This document shows, piece after piece, positions 33,801 through 44,705 of a stretch of DNA of 64,000 bases. Source of the stretch: Eutypella sp. D-1 (lineage: Eukaryota > Ascomycota > Sordariomycetes > Xylariales > Diatrypaceae); the NCBI GenBank assembly GCA_023313575.1, contig JAJTTP010000006.1, forward strand, positions 1,984,001-2,048,000. Reading direction: 5' to 3'. The position numbers and the translations under genes were made by a program. The notes below the pieces were generated by a model. That model ran no database searches. It was given only the letters and a program-made list of their open reading frames with translations, and had not been told where the DNA came from. Each line of letters opens with the position of its first letter. Position 1 is the first letter of the stretch.

Positions 33801-36693
33801 CTCTATTGCGCATGGTAGGCCCTCACTTCCACTACGAAAGTAAGCTTGCTAAGAACGCTACTTTTACGACACCAATACCGCCGCGCCCGCTGGCCCTAGC
33901 AGGAGGAGCCATGGAAAGCTGATTAAGGGATGGAAACGTTTCATTACAGATATTTCCATGTCTGCAGGCTTGGCCTAGAAGTCCGAATTGGAAGTTCGGA
34001 AGAGAGGGATATGTTGGATACTTTTTAGTGTCTTCGATGCGGAAGCAAAACCTTCTATATTCATCGACATTTTGACCCATGTCGAAGCGGAGGACGGTAA
34101 ATTCTCTAGGGTATATCCTAGGCATATCAGAATACTGGTCTCGGCGAAAATTTGCAGCTACTATTGGTAACTACATGTTTTTAGATGGCATGCGGCCGCT
34201 TCTCAACACTACCACCACACGATATTGGCTCTACTACCCTTTTATTATCCGATTGAGTGTGTAGTGTGATTGATGAACATTATTTACGCTGCATCCCACC
34301 AAATGATTCCTCATCGCGCATACTAGCTGAACATATTGGTCTATAATAGACAACGTGCAAGCAAAAGAAACACAGACGAAATTATGGAAAGTCGATCGTT
34401 TCCTCGACTTAACCTCGGAACCGTCAAGTGACAATCCAGGGAGATTCTAGGGGTACATTACCCCGAGTGCACAGCCCCTTCGCTACCGGAGGAAGGTACG
34501 GTTCTTTCCTAGTGTGCACACGGTGGCGCGTAGATGGCTTTTTACCACCGTCTTCCCCTGAAACCCAGTAACTGATTGCAAGTCTAAGCAAGGGGGTGGC
34601 TTCGTGAGCACCCAGAACAGAAGGCTATATGTGGCATCACATAACCTAGTTGGTCGGCTAGAGGTGACTAAATGAGATCCGGGTTACTCTTCTAGGACGT
34701 ATGATTTCCTAAACTTCTTCAGTCGTGGGGAAGTCAGCGGCGACCGCATACTCAGCCGGCTCTCTTGCCAAGAGCCACGGGGAAGAAAATCAGCAGCATA
34801 GCTTCGGCAAGGTATGGGTCATTAGAAATTCTACAAAACTATAGAAAAAAATGCCGCTGTCGCTGTAGCGGTCGCGCCGGCCGCAGTCAGATCCGGAAAA
34901 GGGGGGTATGGTGCTGCCCCCCGGCGCTGGCGCCAGGCCCTTGTCCGGAGTGCCACTCATGGAAGCAGGTAGGATGGGGAAGGAGTTTAATCGTGCAGGA
35001 TAACCAATGGCATGGGTTAGTCAGCACCCTAGCAGTGCAGGCTATAAACGGTAATGATGTGAGACAGCTATCCACATATAGACTGAGACTGTCGATTCGG
35101 TCGGGACCGGATCTGCGAACATTAGTGGGCAATCGGACTGACAGATCGCCCAGGTTGACGCCACGGCGAAGTTCTTAAACATGCATATTTCCTATTCAAG
35201 AAGTCATATTTCAATCATACAGCCGTTAATTACAGCATACTTCTTTCCTACGATGTATGCTGTCGAAGTCCTAATTACTTTCAGAGCACTCGGTTCTTGC
35301 CGAGGGGGAGGCAGGGGCTCCAGATATTTCGCCGAGCCCATCTCAGAGATGAGATAGATGATTTTTAAATAGAACACTCGCCTAACCACGATGGTGTTAA
35401 ATTTGTTAAATTGCTTCAAGCGGGGTCCTTTCTACTCCCAGTCTGTCTGGGTTGATTCGGCATAGTTGAGCATTCTAAGCATGAAATAAATGGAACTAGT
35501 CGTCAATTTAGCCCAGTCAGCGCAGACGGCCTTCCTATTTCGCTCGACTCGATATAACCTAATCTGACGGGACAAGGCTGAAGAGGGATATGGGTTTGCC
35601 GATCAAAGCTTCCAGTCTCGAATAGGCCAAATTTCACATAGCAGTGAGTAGAAAATTTCACTTTGGGTAGCCAACTGCTGACATGCATGGTACTGCTACA
35701 GTGTTACTACTATACTCCTAGGGCACTTCTCTTCGTCCAACTACATAGAACTGCTATGCCTAAAATGTCACGTTACGCGCTGCAGACTGGGATTGGGTTT
35801 CAGAGACTGGTAACTGCATTTGCCTTGTGGCGTAGAAAGTTAGAGTGGCTGGCATTGTGAATCCTTACAACGAAGGCTTCGTGCTAGAGAGGCGTGGGAG
35901 GAGTCGTGGTTTACAACCTGACTATAGCAAGCTCCATACGCGTATAGGGCTCACTATGGAGCATAGATCGCAAAGACAAAGATGATGTGCATATTCCACA
36001 TGTACGGTATCTACTATATTCTTTTCCACATGTTCTGCGGATCCCCAGCTGATCTATAATAGCCCATGTAAACGATATCACATACGATTGGAGGCTCATG
36101 TCAGCCCTGGATGCAGGAACCGCGATATAGGCAGGTTGACATGCCCCCGCCGTATAAGGAAGTCGGGTAGACCAGTCCTACGCCGTCTCACTCAGCGACA
36201 GCTAGGCGGCGTTCAGCGAGTTAACTTGAACGCCACTGTAGAGACTTGATATTTCGCTTTTAGGAAGGTCGCCTACAAGGTCGACTTTTTATCAGCATCA
36301 GCATCAGAATCAGCAACCGCGTTCTATGGGCGAGACCGGTAGATGGTAGGCAAAAACGGGGGTGAGCAAATTCTTGCTGGCGAGGCCCTCGGCGTTGGTT
36401 TCCCTCAGAATGCGGCCATCGGGTCTCGTCTCCATCATGGTCGAAGAGATGTATAAAGGGGGAGGCTATTCCGGCCTTCATTGTCGAAACTTTTGTTCAT
36501 CACCATCAGGCACTTTAGCAATCACAGCTCAACGCTTCTTCTCAGTCACTCCTTACAGACTCTTCCACGTTGTTGACAACGACATTCCTTCCTTTACAAA
36601 CATTCACAGACTCTCGAGTTGATACTCTCGACGCTCTCCTTCAAAAACACAAACATCGACTTCCCGTCCTTACCAAACAACCCAATCATCAAG
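33801..36693. other. Intergenic region, 2.9 kb, no supported gene
   Basis: Right end is the promoter of the lysozyme-like gene, with TATAAAG at 36452. The block 34430-35180 differs in texture from its flanks (mixed GC-rich segments, no long frames) and may be a degraded repeat, but no terminal repeats, poly-A tail or reverse-transcriptase motif could be shown. Confidence 0.5.
36452..36458 (+). promoter_or_regulatory. TATA box of the lysozyme-like gene
   Basis: TATAAAG within GATGTATAAAGGGGG, 242 bases before the ATG at 36694. The leader between is CT/CA-rich, as in many highly expressed fungal genes. Confidence 0.55.
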
Positions 36694-37389
36694 ATGTTCG
36701 GCAAGCTGTCTCTGGCCGTCGCCACCCTTGCGGCTGTTTCCTCCGCCCTCCCTACCTCCACCCCCGCCAAGCGCGCCGTCTCCGACACCTACACCTTTTA
36801 CCAGGGCAATGGCGCCGACTGGCCCAGCCAGTCCCAATGGGGCTCCTTCGACGAGCTCTGGGAGGCCAACCTTCCCCTGATGCGCCAGTCCTGCGGCTGG
36901 AACAGCTGGGGCGCCGACAACAGCGACGCTGAGATCAACAGCATCAAGTCCGCCATCAGCCAGGTCGCCGGCGAGGGCAACGTCGACCAGCGCTTCATCC
37001 TGGCCATCGTCATGCAGGAGTCCAAGGGCTGCGTCCGCGTCCCCACCACCAACAACGGTGTCGTCAACCCGGGTCTCATGCAGTCCCACAACGGCAGCGG
37101 CTCTTGCGCCGGCCAGAACCCCTGCCCCGACGAGACCATCGTCCAGATGATCCGCGACGGTACCACCGGTACCCCCGACGGTGATGGTATCCAGCAGACC
37201 CTGGCCACCACCAGCGCCGCCCTCGGCGCCACCGACGCGCGTGCCCACTACGCCGCCGCCCGCCTGTACAACAGCGGCTCCGTCGACTACGACAACCTCA
37301 ACAACGGCTTCACCAGCACCATGTGCTACGCCACCGACGTCGCCAACCGCTTCACTGGCTGGACTCTCGCCCCCGCTAGCTGCTCTTAA
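36694..37389 (+). CDS. Secreted lysozyme-like / SLT-fold protein
   Basis: A single-exon 231-residue protein with a signal peptide (residues 1-18) and a likely Kex2-type site at K26-R27, so the mature protein would start near AVSDTYTFYQGN. The core IVMQESKGCVRVP contains a QESKG motif (E109) of the kind that carries the catalytic glutamate in soluble lytic transglycosylases, followed by VVNPGLMQSHNG, which matches the NPGLMQ segment of that fold. Four or more cysteines would form disulphides. The N-terminal WPSQSQWGSFDELW region is typical of a fungal secreted family of unknown substrate. Cleavage of peptidoglycan or a related glycan is plausible but untested. Strongly C-ending codons suggest high expression. 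Confidence 0.75.
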   Translation: MFGKLSLAVATLAAVSSALPTSTPAKRAVSDTYTFYQGNGADWPSQSQWGSFDELWEANLPLMRQSCGWNSWGADNSDAEINSIKSAISQVAGEGNVDQRFILAIVMQESKGCVRVPTTNNGVVNPGLMQSHNGSGSCAGQNPCPDETIVQMIRDGTTGTPDGDGIQQTLATTSAALGATDARAHYAAARLYNSGSVDYDNLNNGFTSTMCYATDVANRFTGWTLAPASCS

Positions 37390-40293
37390 GCGCTAAGAGT
37401 CTCATCTCTCGATCTTCACGATGCGCGGCAACGTGCTCCCCGCTGTCACCTATTTTGGACAATATTTCTCAGCGTTTCATGATTTGGGTATGAAAGTCAT
37501 GCGGCTATGGGCTTAGAGACATACACGAGGACGAGACCGAGAGCATTCGCTTCTTTCTGCACATATTCTTATTTTTGTTCTTGTTTCTTGGAAATCTTCT
37601 TGTACATAGGACTTCTTGGACATTCTTTTTTTGCTTTTGCTGGTTAGAGAGCTAGGGCCTGAATAGAATCGGATCATCGCGTATACATATTTCTCCTCGA
37701 TAATGCGTGTGATATGATAGGCATGTAGTTTGACACTGGTTGATATTAGAGAGTGACCCCTTTCCAACTGTGGGGCCAGCTGGAAAATGATCATCATTAA
37801 TAGTTAGCCTGCAGTGAATCACACCAAAGCAAAACTAAGAACTGCACGATAGGCTCATTACCAATGTGATAGCTCAATAATTGGTTTTAAAAACATATTT
37901 CAACGATACAACTGCTTAGATTCACAATAGACTTCATGAGTTTTTAACTAAAGTAATTATCTAGTGAGTTACAAGCTTAAACTCACCAAAGAGCATAGTG
38001 AAATCTATTGTATTGGAATGCAATCTTTAGCACTTGCTTCCTCGAATATCATAAACTCTCCTCACGCTGATTTCCCGAACACGATACGTATATATAGAAT
38101 CTATAATTACGAGATTGACTACCTGCCTTTTAGACAGAGGCTCGAGAATTAATTGCGTCCCATTCCATAGGAATAACACGTTATATACGGTAGTGTCACG
38201 GTCACTTGAGCCTCACTTTGGTGGAGCTAGAATTCTATAAGGGGCAGATCGGATATAGTGGAGACCGGAAAGGGGCCAAAGCAGGGTGATCGCCACCTAG
38301 GGTATATTAAGTAACGGGATCCCCCTAGCCTATAAGTGGGGATCCTTCGCTTCTCTATGCCAATGTGCGATCTGTACCCTATATTAGTTACTTCCTATCT
38401 TCTGTACGCGGTAAATAGATCCTTCGTGTTGTCTTACGGTGACAGGCTTCATAATTATTCATTATACTATTGATCTCGCCCTAGCCTTTAAGTCCAAATG
38501 TGCTCATTACAGCACTGATGGGAAAGAATCTGAAACCGGCACGAGGTGAGAGACGGGCACCGCGAGGTCACAGAGAGCGCAGCAGTAGAAGCTGAGTGTT
38601 GTCCAGAACTCTGCCCCTTTTCTAAATGTTGGGGGGGGGGGGGGGGGCCTTGAGCTCCCCTATATGGAAGACTGATGTTAGCAGAGTTCGCCAGTAATTA
38701 CACGATAAGGGGTCAGGACTCTACTAGCGCGCTTGCTCTTTCGTGACATCGTAACGGCAGGGCAGGCAAAGCATAGTGACAAGTCATCCGTGGTTCTTGG
38801 CCTTCGTGAGCTATACAAAGCAGGGCGGAGTCCCCCTGACCTATTAAAATATCCAAGTGATCTTTAGACCCAACCAGGCCAGGTCCTTCCCAGCGAAGTT
38901 ACCCGTCAGCTTACCTACCAGCCATCCCAGGTCTCGCCACGGCCCCACCGGCGACAGTTCGAAAGGGTTTCTCCCAGTTCCCGGCGAGCAAGCCTCCCTC
39001 GTTATGTATCGACCGCATTTCAGGGTACACGCCGCGGAAGGCCGACGATGAAGCCCGCCCGCGGACTCCGCGCGCACTAGTTGAGCCCAGGGTATAAGAT
39101 CCGTATCTGCTCGTGACCAGCGCGACTAGAAAAAAACAAAGGCGACTTAATAGGATAATTCACAGTGGCATACGAGTCACGGAGTAAAGCGCGTCGGTGG
39201 TGAGTCAAGATGGAAAGATAAGATAGGAGTTACTCGCAGCTCTGAACCCTACCGAACCTTCGCTCTCTGCCCCTTCGGGGAGCGCCCACTTCCCTACCCT
39301 TGAGTTTTTGCCGTGGAAAGAGAAACCCCCTTGTCATCTATCTACATTACTTAGGTACGTGAAAAGGACCGCCCAAATGGTGAAGGAGGAGACAAGGGTG
39401 TAAGGAATGAAATTATCCTGAACTGTGTGGGTGTGGCGTTATCTGAAAATCAGGAGTAGGGGTCTGGGCCGGTCAGGAGAATCGCATCGCCCCGGGCGTT
39501 GTTCGCGACTTCACATACAAAAACATCAGGGACTAGTGTGGTGAGTAAGCCTGAGTTCGAGCTCGAGCCCAAGTCAAGTAAAGCAAAGGTGAACAAAATA
39601 AAGGGGTTCCGGTCTACTCTGGCCCTCCACTTGGAACTGAAGGCGAAGACTTGCTTCGGAAAACCTAGGTTAGAGAGTTAAGTAGCTCACGCATTCGATC
39701 AGATATAAGCCGCTATCCGCATCATAACATCCAAGAGGCAGACATAGAGCGAACACTTCAGCATACACGCAACAAAGTAGTGAGTGAAGGCACACGTGGT
39801 ATGTTCACTTTTTTTGGTTCATTTTTCATTCGGGGGGTGCACCTAAGACGACGGATTGACCGCGGGTCCCTCCGGTCCGATCCAGCCTAGCCCGGACCGG
39901 CTCGGACTTCTCTGGTACTCCCCATCTGGGGGAAGAACAGAGACCGGAGGCCAGAGGCCAGCCACAACCGAGACCCGAGGACCGGAGGACCTGCTACACT
40001 AGAGCCGGCGAACATGATAAGCAAATTCCCCCCTACTACCCTTATGACCTTTTCGCCGCCTTGCCTTCCCTAGAACGAAAATCTTTTTTGCGACGGCACG
40101 ACAGAAGAGCCGAGTTTGTTGTTGCATGTGTGTGATGTGATCGAGTTTCCCTTTAAAAACCCACGCGCCGGATCTAGTTGCAAGTTATGATGATTGGTGA
40201 TGATGTATTGGTGGTGTCATGCGAAGAATGTGTTGTGTATTGGAGAAAACAGAAGAGGGGGGTAAAATGACCCTCGGCAACGTGACCATCAGA
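37390..40293. other. Convergent intergenic region with a solo LTR
   Basis: Between the lysozyme-like gene (+) and uL13 (-). It holds a probable solo LTR (38194-38444), a 17-base G homopolymer (38631-38647) and a cluster of inverted GGACCGGAGG-type repeats (39866-39990). Open frames are short and unsupported. Confidence 0.6.
38194..38444. mobile_element. Probable solo LTR, 251 bases
   Basis: The element starts TGTCACGGTC and ends TTACGGTGACA, so it has the TG...CA ends and short inverted termini of an LTR. Inside are GC-boxes and a CTATAAG motif near 38332, like an LTR promoter. The flanking five bases (GGTAG and GGCTT) do not form a target-site duplication, which weakens the call. No internal retrotransposon sequence is adjacent, and I saw no second copy in the window. 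Confidence 0.45.
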
Positions 40294-41704
40294 TTAGTAG
40301 CCGTAAGCCTTGAGGGCCTCTTCCGTCTTGGCGTCTACGCTCGCGTTCTTCTTGGCTTCTGATTGTTGTCTCAGCGCCAGCTTCTTGCGCTCGTAGTAGG
40401 CCGTGCCCTTAGCCTTGCGCCGCTCCTCCAGTCTGTAGTTGATAATATTAGTATGAGAAATACCCAAGAAGGGAATGAGGAACGAGATATGCTAATCCAT
40501 GGCGGCGCAATCGCATTTTCTCCCTTCGAAGCAACCGAAAAGGAAGGGAAAAAAACGTACCTCTCAACAACATCCTGGTACTTCCAGCCGACCTCGTGGC
40601 TGAGACGGCCAACAGTGCAGAACTTGCGGCCGGGCTGCAGACGGAGGACACGGAGAGCCTGGGGAACAACGACCTTCTTCTTCTTGTCGTAGGGGGGAGG
40701 GACACCCTCGAAGACCTTGAGTCTCTCGAGAGCGGCGGCGCCTCGGGCAGTCTTGTGGGGGATCATGCCGCGGACGGTCTTGTAGAAGATTCTCGACGGG
40801 GCACGGAAGTGGAAGGGACCTGGTAAACGGAGTTAGATGGATCGTGTTTTATATTTTCTTTCTCGCTCTACATGTGAAAGCAGCGAAGCCATCTCGAGAT
40901 AGCGCAGTCGTCGTGGGAAGGAGCGAAATGAAGAAAGGGTGAAGAGGGCGAAGGGGCGTTACGTACCACCACGGGTGGGGTTGTACCGAGTCATCTTGCG
41001 CAGGTAGGCATGGTACTTGACTATAATCGGGGTTAGTCGCTTTGCGTTTATGCATGCAAAGTCTCTCGATACGATGTTCGATATTCGATATTTGATATTC
41101 GATGTTCGATGTTCGATCTTGTTCGATCTCTTAAGGGAAATGGGGTGGATTTCGACGTACGCTTCGAGCGGAAGAACTCGCCGGAGATGTTCAGGGCCTC
41201 GGTGCGGACGACAACGATCTTCTGACCGCTGAGCAGCTGCTTCGCGACGATACTGGCGAGTCTACCGAGGAGGTGACCCTTGCCGTCGATGACGATCTGC
41301 GACACGGGAAAAAAAAGAAATTGACGGGTTAGTGAACTGATCCTCATCGTAGTGATGTGCTTGATTCGACCCTCTTGATGATCTGCGTCCTGCTCATCCT
41401 CATTGCCCGAACGTCATTGCCGCAGCGCGATATTCATATTCACCACATTCGATTCCAACCCAGTAACTCTTATCGGATCGTTTTTCTTCCTCCTCTTCCT
41501 CTTCCTCTTCGTCTTCCTCTTCCTCGCGATCAAATTCTCATTTCTTGTCGTTGTCGCCGCTTCTCCTCGGATATCCCAGTAAACCACGCAGCAAACCAAG
41601 CAGCGCCCTCCAAAAGCAATGGAAAGCAGGGCGATAAAGGAAATTTCGGTGATTGGATTGGGATTGGGGGGTTTGGTACTCACAACAGACTCGAAGGAGG
41701 ACAT
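40294..41704 (-). CDS. rpl16: 60S ribosomal protein uL13 (L13a; yeast L16)
   Basis: Five exons: 41684-41704, 41161-41296, 40967-41020, 40561-40819 and 40294-40432, giving 202 residues, the normal length. The tiny first exon encodes MSSFESV, then [19 protein letters not shown], the universal uL13 opening. Later conserved parts are [30 protein letters not shown], and the C-terminal [14 protein letters not shown]; the protein ends ALKAYGY. It is part of the large cytosolic ribosomal subunit. Four introns, with the first (387 bases) placed just after the start, fit fungal ribosomal protein genes; intron 2 carries a TTCGATGT/TTCGATAT array. I looked for C/D-box snoRNA signatures in the introns, since the human homologue hosts such genes, and saw none clear. 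Confidence 0.95.
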
Positions 41705-43475
41705 CTTGCCGATAAGGTATGTTTCGCGAAGGCGGCAGAAAGAAAGAAGAATGAAGGTAGGTAAAGCTCAAGAAGAAATTAAATTCTTCTCAAAAGTCGA
41801 GCTTATTTTTTTCTCTTACCTACTTTGCCGATTTATCCTCGCTGTTGTTGCGGGATTGGGGGGTGGTGGTGGTCCTGGGGGTTGGTGGTGGTTAGTCGGT
41901 TTGGCGTTTTGGTGGTGACAGGTTTGGTTCGGGTGAATCGCCAGCAAAAGGCAATAAAACATTAAAACCTGCACACACACAAACCCAATCTTTCTGTAAT
42001 CGGGAGAAAAATATCCGGCCTTTACCCAATTCGGTCTTAGTGGGGCACAACCATTCTCCAAGCGAAAAATATTGTTTTCCAAGGCCCGGGATTTTGTGCC
42101 CATTCATTGAGATAGATGGTGGGGCTTAGGGCACGCGGAAATAGGGCTAAACTCTATTCATCACCTGGCACCAGCCGTGTTGTCGGCTGCGAACCACTAG
42201 ATAGACAGTCAGGCTAATGTCCGATAAGATAACCGTCTACTACAACTGATAAGACCTCTTATCATCATTCACCTGAATGGAACCTCTGATATCATAGCTC
42301 AAAAGTTACGGCTGCTAGCATCTACATACGGAATGTCTTAGCTTACTTAACCTTGGAAGGCGAAGTCGTGGAGACGAGAAATGGACGTTTTCACATGTAC
42401 CTCGACGCCCCATTTCCTGTATCCACGACTTGGAAGAGACCCCCTCCTGAGCTTGTGAGCTTGTGAGCTCAGCTGCCTGACAACCTGGTAAATAGTGGAC
42501 ATAAGAAGCCCAGACGCGTCTCAGCGATAGGGGTAAGGCGCTTTACCATCCGAATTTCGTGTCTACGTCTACTACTTGCCTGACTACGTAGGGCATACTA
42601 AACGATCTACGAAGGCCTAGCCTAGCCCATCACTCAGTAGATGATGCCGACGCCGACCGAGGAAAATCAGAAGGAGATACAAGTCTCACTGCTGTGCAAT
42701 GCACGTCTCATCATGTGCCTAGTACCCCGATACAAGAAACAAAACAAAACAATGACGACAAAAAACGCAAAATCAAAATCTCGAAATTTGTCTTGATTTT
42801 CCTGGCGGCGCTCTTTTCTGTCTCCTATCCTACCTACGCCTTGTGCTATGCCTTTTTGCCTATTTCCAGTTTTTGCCTTGCTTGCTATGCCTATACCTTG
42901 CTTGCTTGCCTTAGGACGAACATGACCGTCATCAATCAAATCAAATCAGCCAGGGACCTCAGGGAATAGGTACGATATGAAAAAATATAACAACGACAAT
43001 AGTACCGCTCGTAGTCAAAACCCCTTAAACTGAACCACCCTTCTCGGGCTTCGTTCCGTCTTCAAGTAAGCAAGCGTTCTTGTCTTTAAAAAAAAGAATT
43101 TCGGGACGGTAAAATTCCATTCCAATATACGAATCACGGGAGGACGACGATGATGATGATAAGAGCAACAAGATCAAATCTTAGAATGGTGATGATGGTG
43201 CTGGCTTATTGAAAGGATAAAGAAGAAACCTTTCACTTCGTTTTGGGGAAAAAAACGGTATGGCAAGTAAATATGATGATACACGGAAAAAACGCTCCGC
43301 CGGGTATATGTTATTCGATGCATCATCGATGGTAGGTGACCGAAGGTGGCAAGCATATAGTAGAAAGAGGAAAGCCTTAAAAAGATAACCCCGCCTTCCC
43401 CGGCCCCCAAAGGGATAATTCCTTCCTCAAAGCGGGGTAGTGGAGACGGGAGACGGAGACGGCAGCAGTCCGATA
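41705..43475. other. Intergenic region between uL13 and the BAG gene
   Basis: Left part is the uL13 promoter; right part is the 3' flank of the BAG gene. No gene is supported. GAGCTTGTGAGCTTGTGAGC is a short direct repeat near 42449. Confidence 0.5.
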
Positions 43476-44705
43476 TCAGAAGCGTTCCGCGGGCACCACA
43501 CCCTCGGGCAGCTTCTCATCGAGGAGCTTGAGGAAGTCCTGGACGCGATTGACGAGCTCCTTCCGGCGAGCGCGGACGTCCAGGTCCCCGCCCGTGTCCA
43601 CCTCGTCGAGCTTCAGCAGCACCTGCTGCAGGACGGTCTCGCTGAGTTTGCGATGCTCGTCCTCGCATTTCTTCGGGTCCGCCGGCGGCTTCGCCATGAA
43701 GTCCCGGCAGAGCGGTAGCAGCTGCGTCTCGAAGTGGTCGCTGACCGCGTTGAGCCGCTCCAGCGGGCCCGCTGGCACCGCCGGCGACGGAACCCGCGAC
43801 GGGTGCCGGGATCGGTCCACCGACGGCGACCGCCCGCTACCGCCGCCCTCCCTGGCGTCCCGGTCCGGGACGTTCAAGTGGGTTCCCGTTCCCTGGTCCT
43901 TCTTTGGCTTCTTCTTCTTGCCGCCTTTCTTGGTGCTCTTCGATTTCCGAGGCTTACGCTCGTCCCTCGCATCCGGGACGACGATTTCTTCGCCGCTGCC
44001 ACCGCTGCCGCTGAATTCCCCGTCCTCGTCGTCCTCGTCCGACGCCTTACCGTCGGGTATTATGAGGAGAATCTCGCTGTTGTTCTTGACCCCGTAGTCG
44101 CGGATGGGTTTGTCCTGACCTTTGAGGTGGCGGCCCTTATATACCATCTTGATGCGACGTTTCCGGCGGTCGCTGACCTTCATGATCAGGGCGACGCGAT
44201 CGCGGACATCCTGCACGAAAACCTTGCCGTCGCCGATCGAATACGCCGGGAAGACGATGGGATATAAGTCGCCCTTATGTGTGACGATGAGCACATCATC
44301 CTCTTCGTCGTCTATCGGAGACGACGGGGATCTGTTGTCGTGGCCGTAGCTTCGGGGGGTCGTTAGCTCGAGGTCTTCTGATGTAATGTAGCTATAGTCT
44401 TCATCCGTGACCTGGGGGATCCCCTGACTGTCGGTCTGTGATGCGTAGGGCGAGACGCCGCCGCGAATCCATGGGCTGTATCGGGACATGCCGTATGGTA
44501 CCGCAGCGAGGGCGGCGCAGGCTAGGGTTGAGTAGAGGAGGGTGGGAGGGAGACCTCGGGCCTCGAGAAATTCGTTTGATCCGGCAAGCGCTTCAGAAAG
44601 CTGTCCGATGGCGCCGTCCAGGTAAGTTTGTAGAGCAGGTGGTAGATATGCCGTAATGTTCTGGAAGGCACCGGACGATGCCAGAATTCCCTGATTGGAA
44701 GCCAC
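43476..44705 (-). CDS. UBL-BAG domain chaperone cofactor (Snl1/BAG1-like), start uncertain
   Basis: A 409-codon open frame. BAG proteins bind the ATPase domain of Hsp70 and speed nucleotide release. From the N-terminus: ITAYLPPALQTYLDG, a membrane segment at about 52-71 (LPPTLLYSTLACAALAAVPYG), then SRYSPWIRGGVSPYAS and SYITSEDLEL, a ubiquitin-like domain (about 137-230) containing YPIVFPAYSIGDGKV, MVYKGRHLK and CxxR-free RDYGVKNNSEILLI, a Lys-rich linker (SKSTKKGGKKKKPKK), and a C-terminal BAG domain (about 325-405). The membrane segment suggests ER or nuclear-envelope anchoring as in yeast Snl1. The frame opens with GTG at 44705 behind an in-frame TAA, and no ATG lies upstream on this strand until 45308; the first ATG is codon 73, after the membrane segment. 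The true start is therefore unresolved. Confidence 0.8.
   Translation of the reverse strand: MASNQGILASSGAFQNITAYLPPALQTYLDGAIGQLSEALAGSNEFLEARGLPPTLLYSTLACAALAAVPYGMSRYSPWIRGGVSPYASQTDSQGIPQVTDEDYSYITSEDLELTTPRSYGHDNRSPSSPIDDEEDDVLIVTHKGDLYPIVFPAYSIGDGKVFVQDVRDRVALIMKVSDRRKRRIKMVYKGRHLKGQDKPIRDYGVKNNSEILLIIPDGKASDEDDEDGEFSGSGGSGEEIVVPDARDERKPRKSKSTKKGGKKKKPKKDQGTGTHLNVPDRDAREGGGSGRSPSVDRSRHPSRVPSPAVPAGPLERLNAVSDHFETQLLPLCRDFMAKPPADPKKCEDEHRKLSETVLQQVLLKLDEVDTGGDLDVRARRKELVNRVQDFLKLLDEKLPEGVVPAERF

Noticed and set aside
40433..41683. snoRNA genes in uL13 introns
   Set aside because: The human homologue hosts C/D snoRNAs, but no TGATGA/CTGA pair with suitable spacing was seen on the sense strand.
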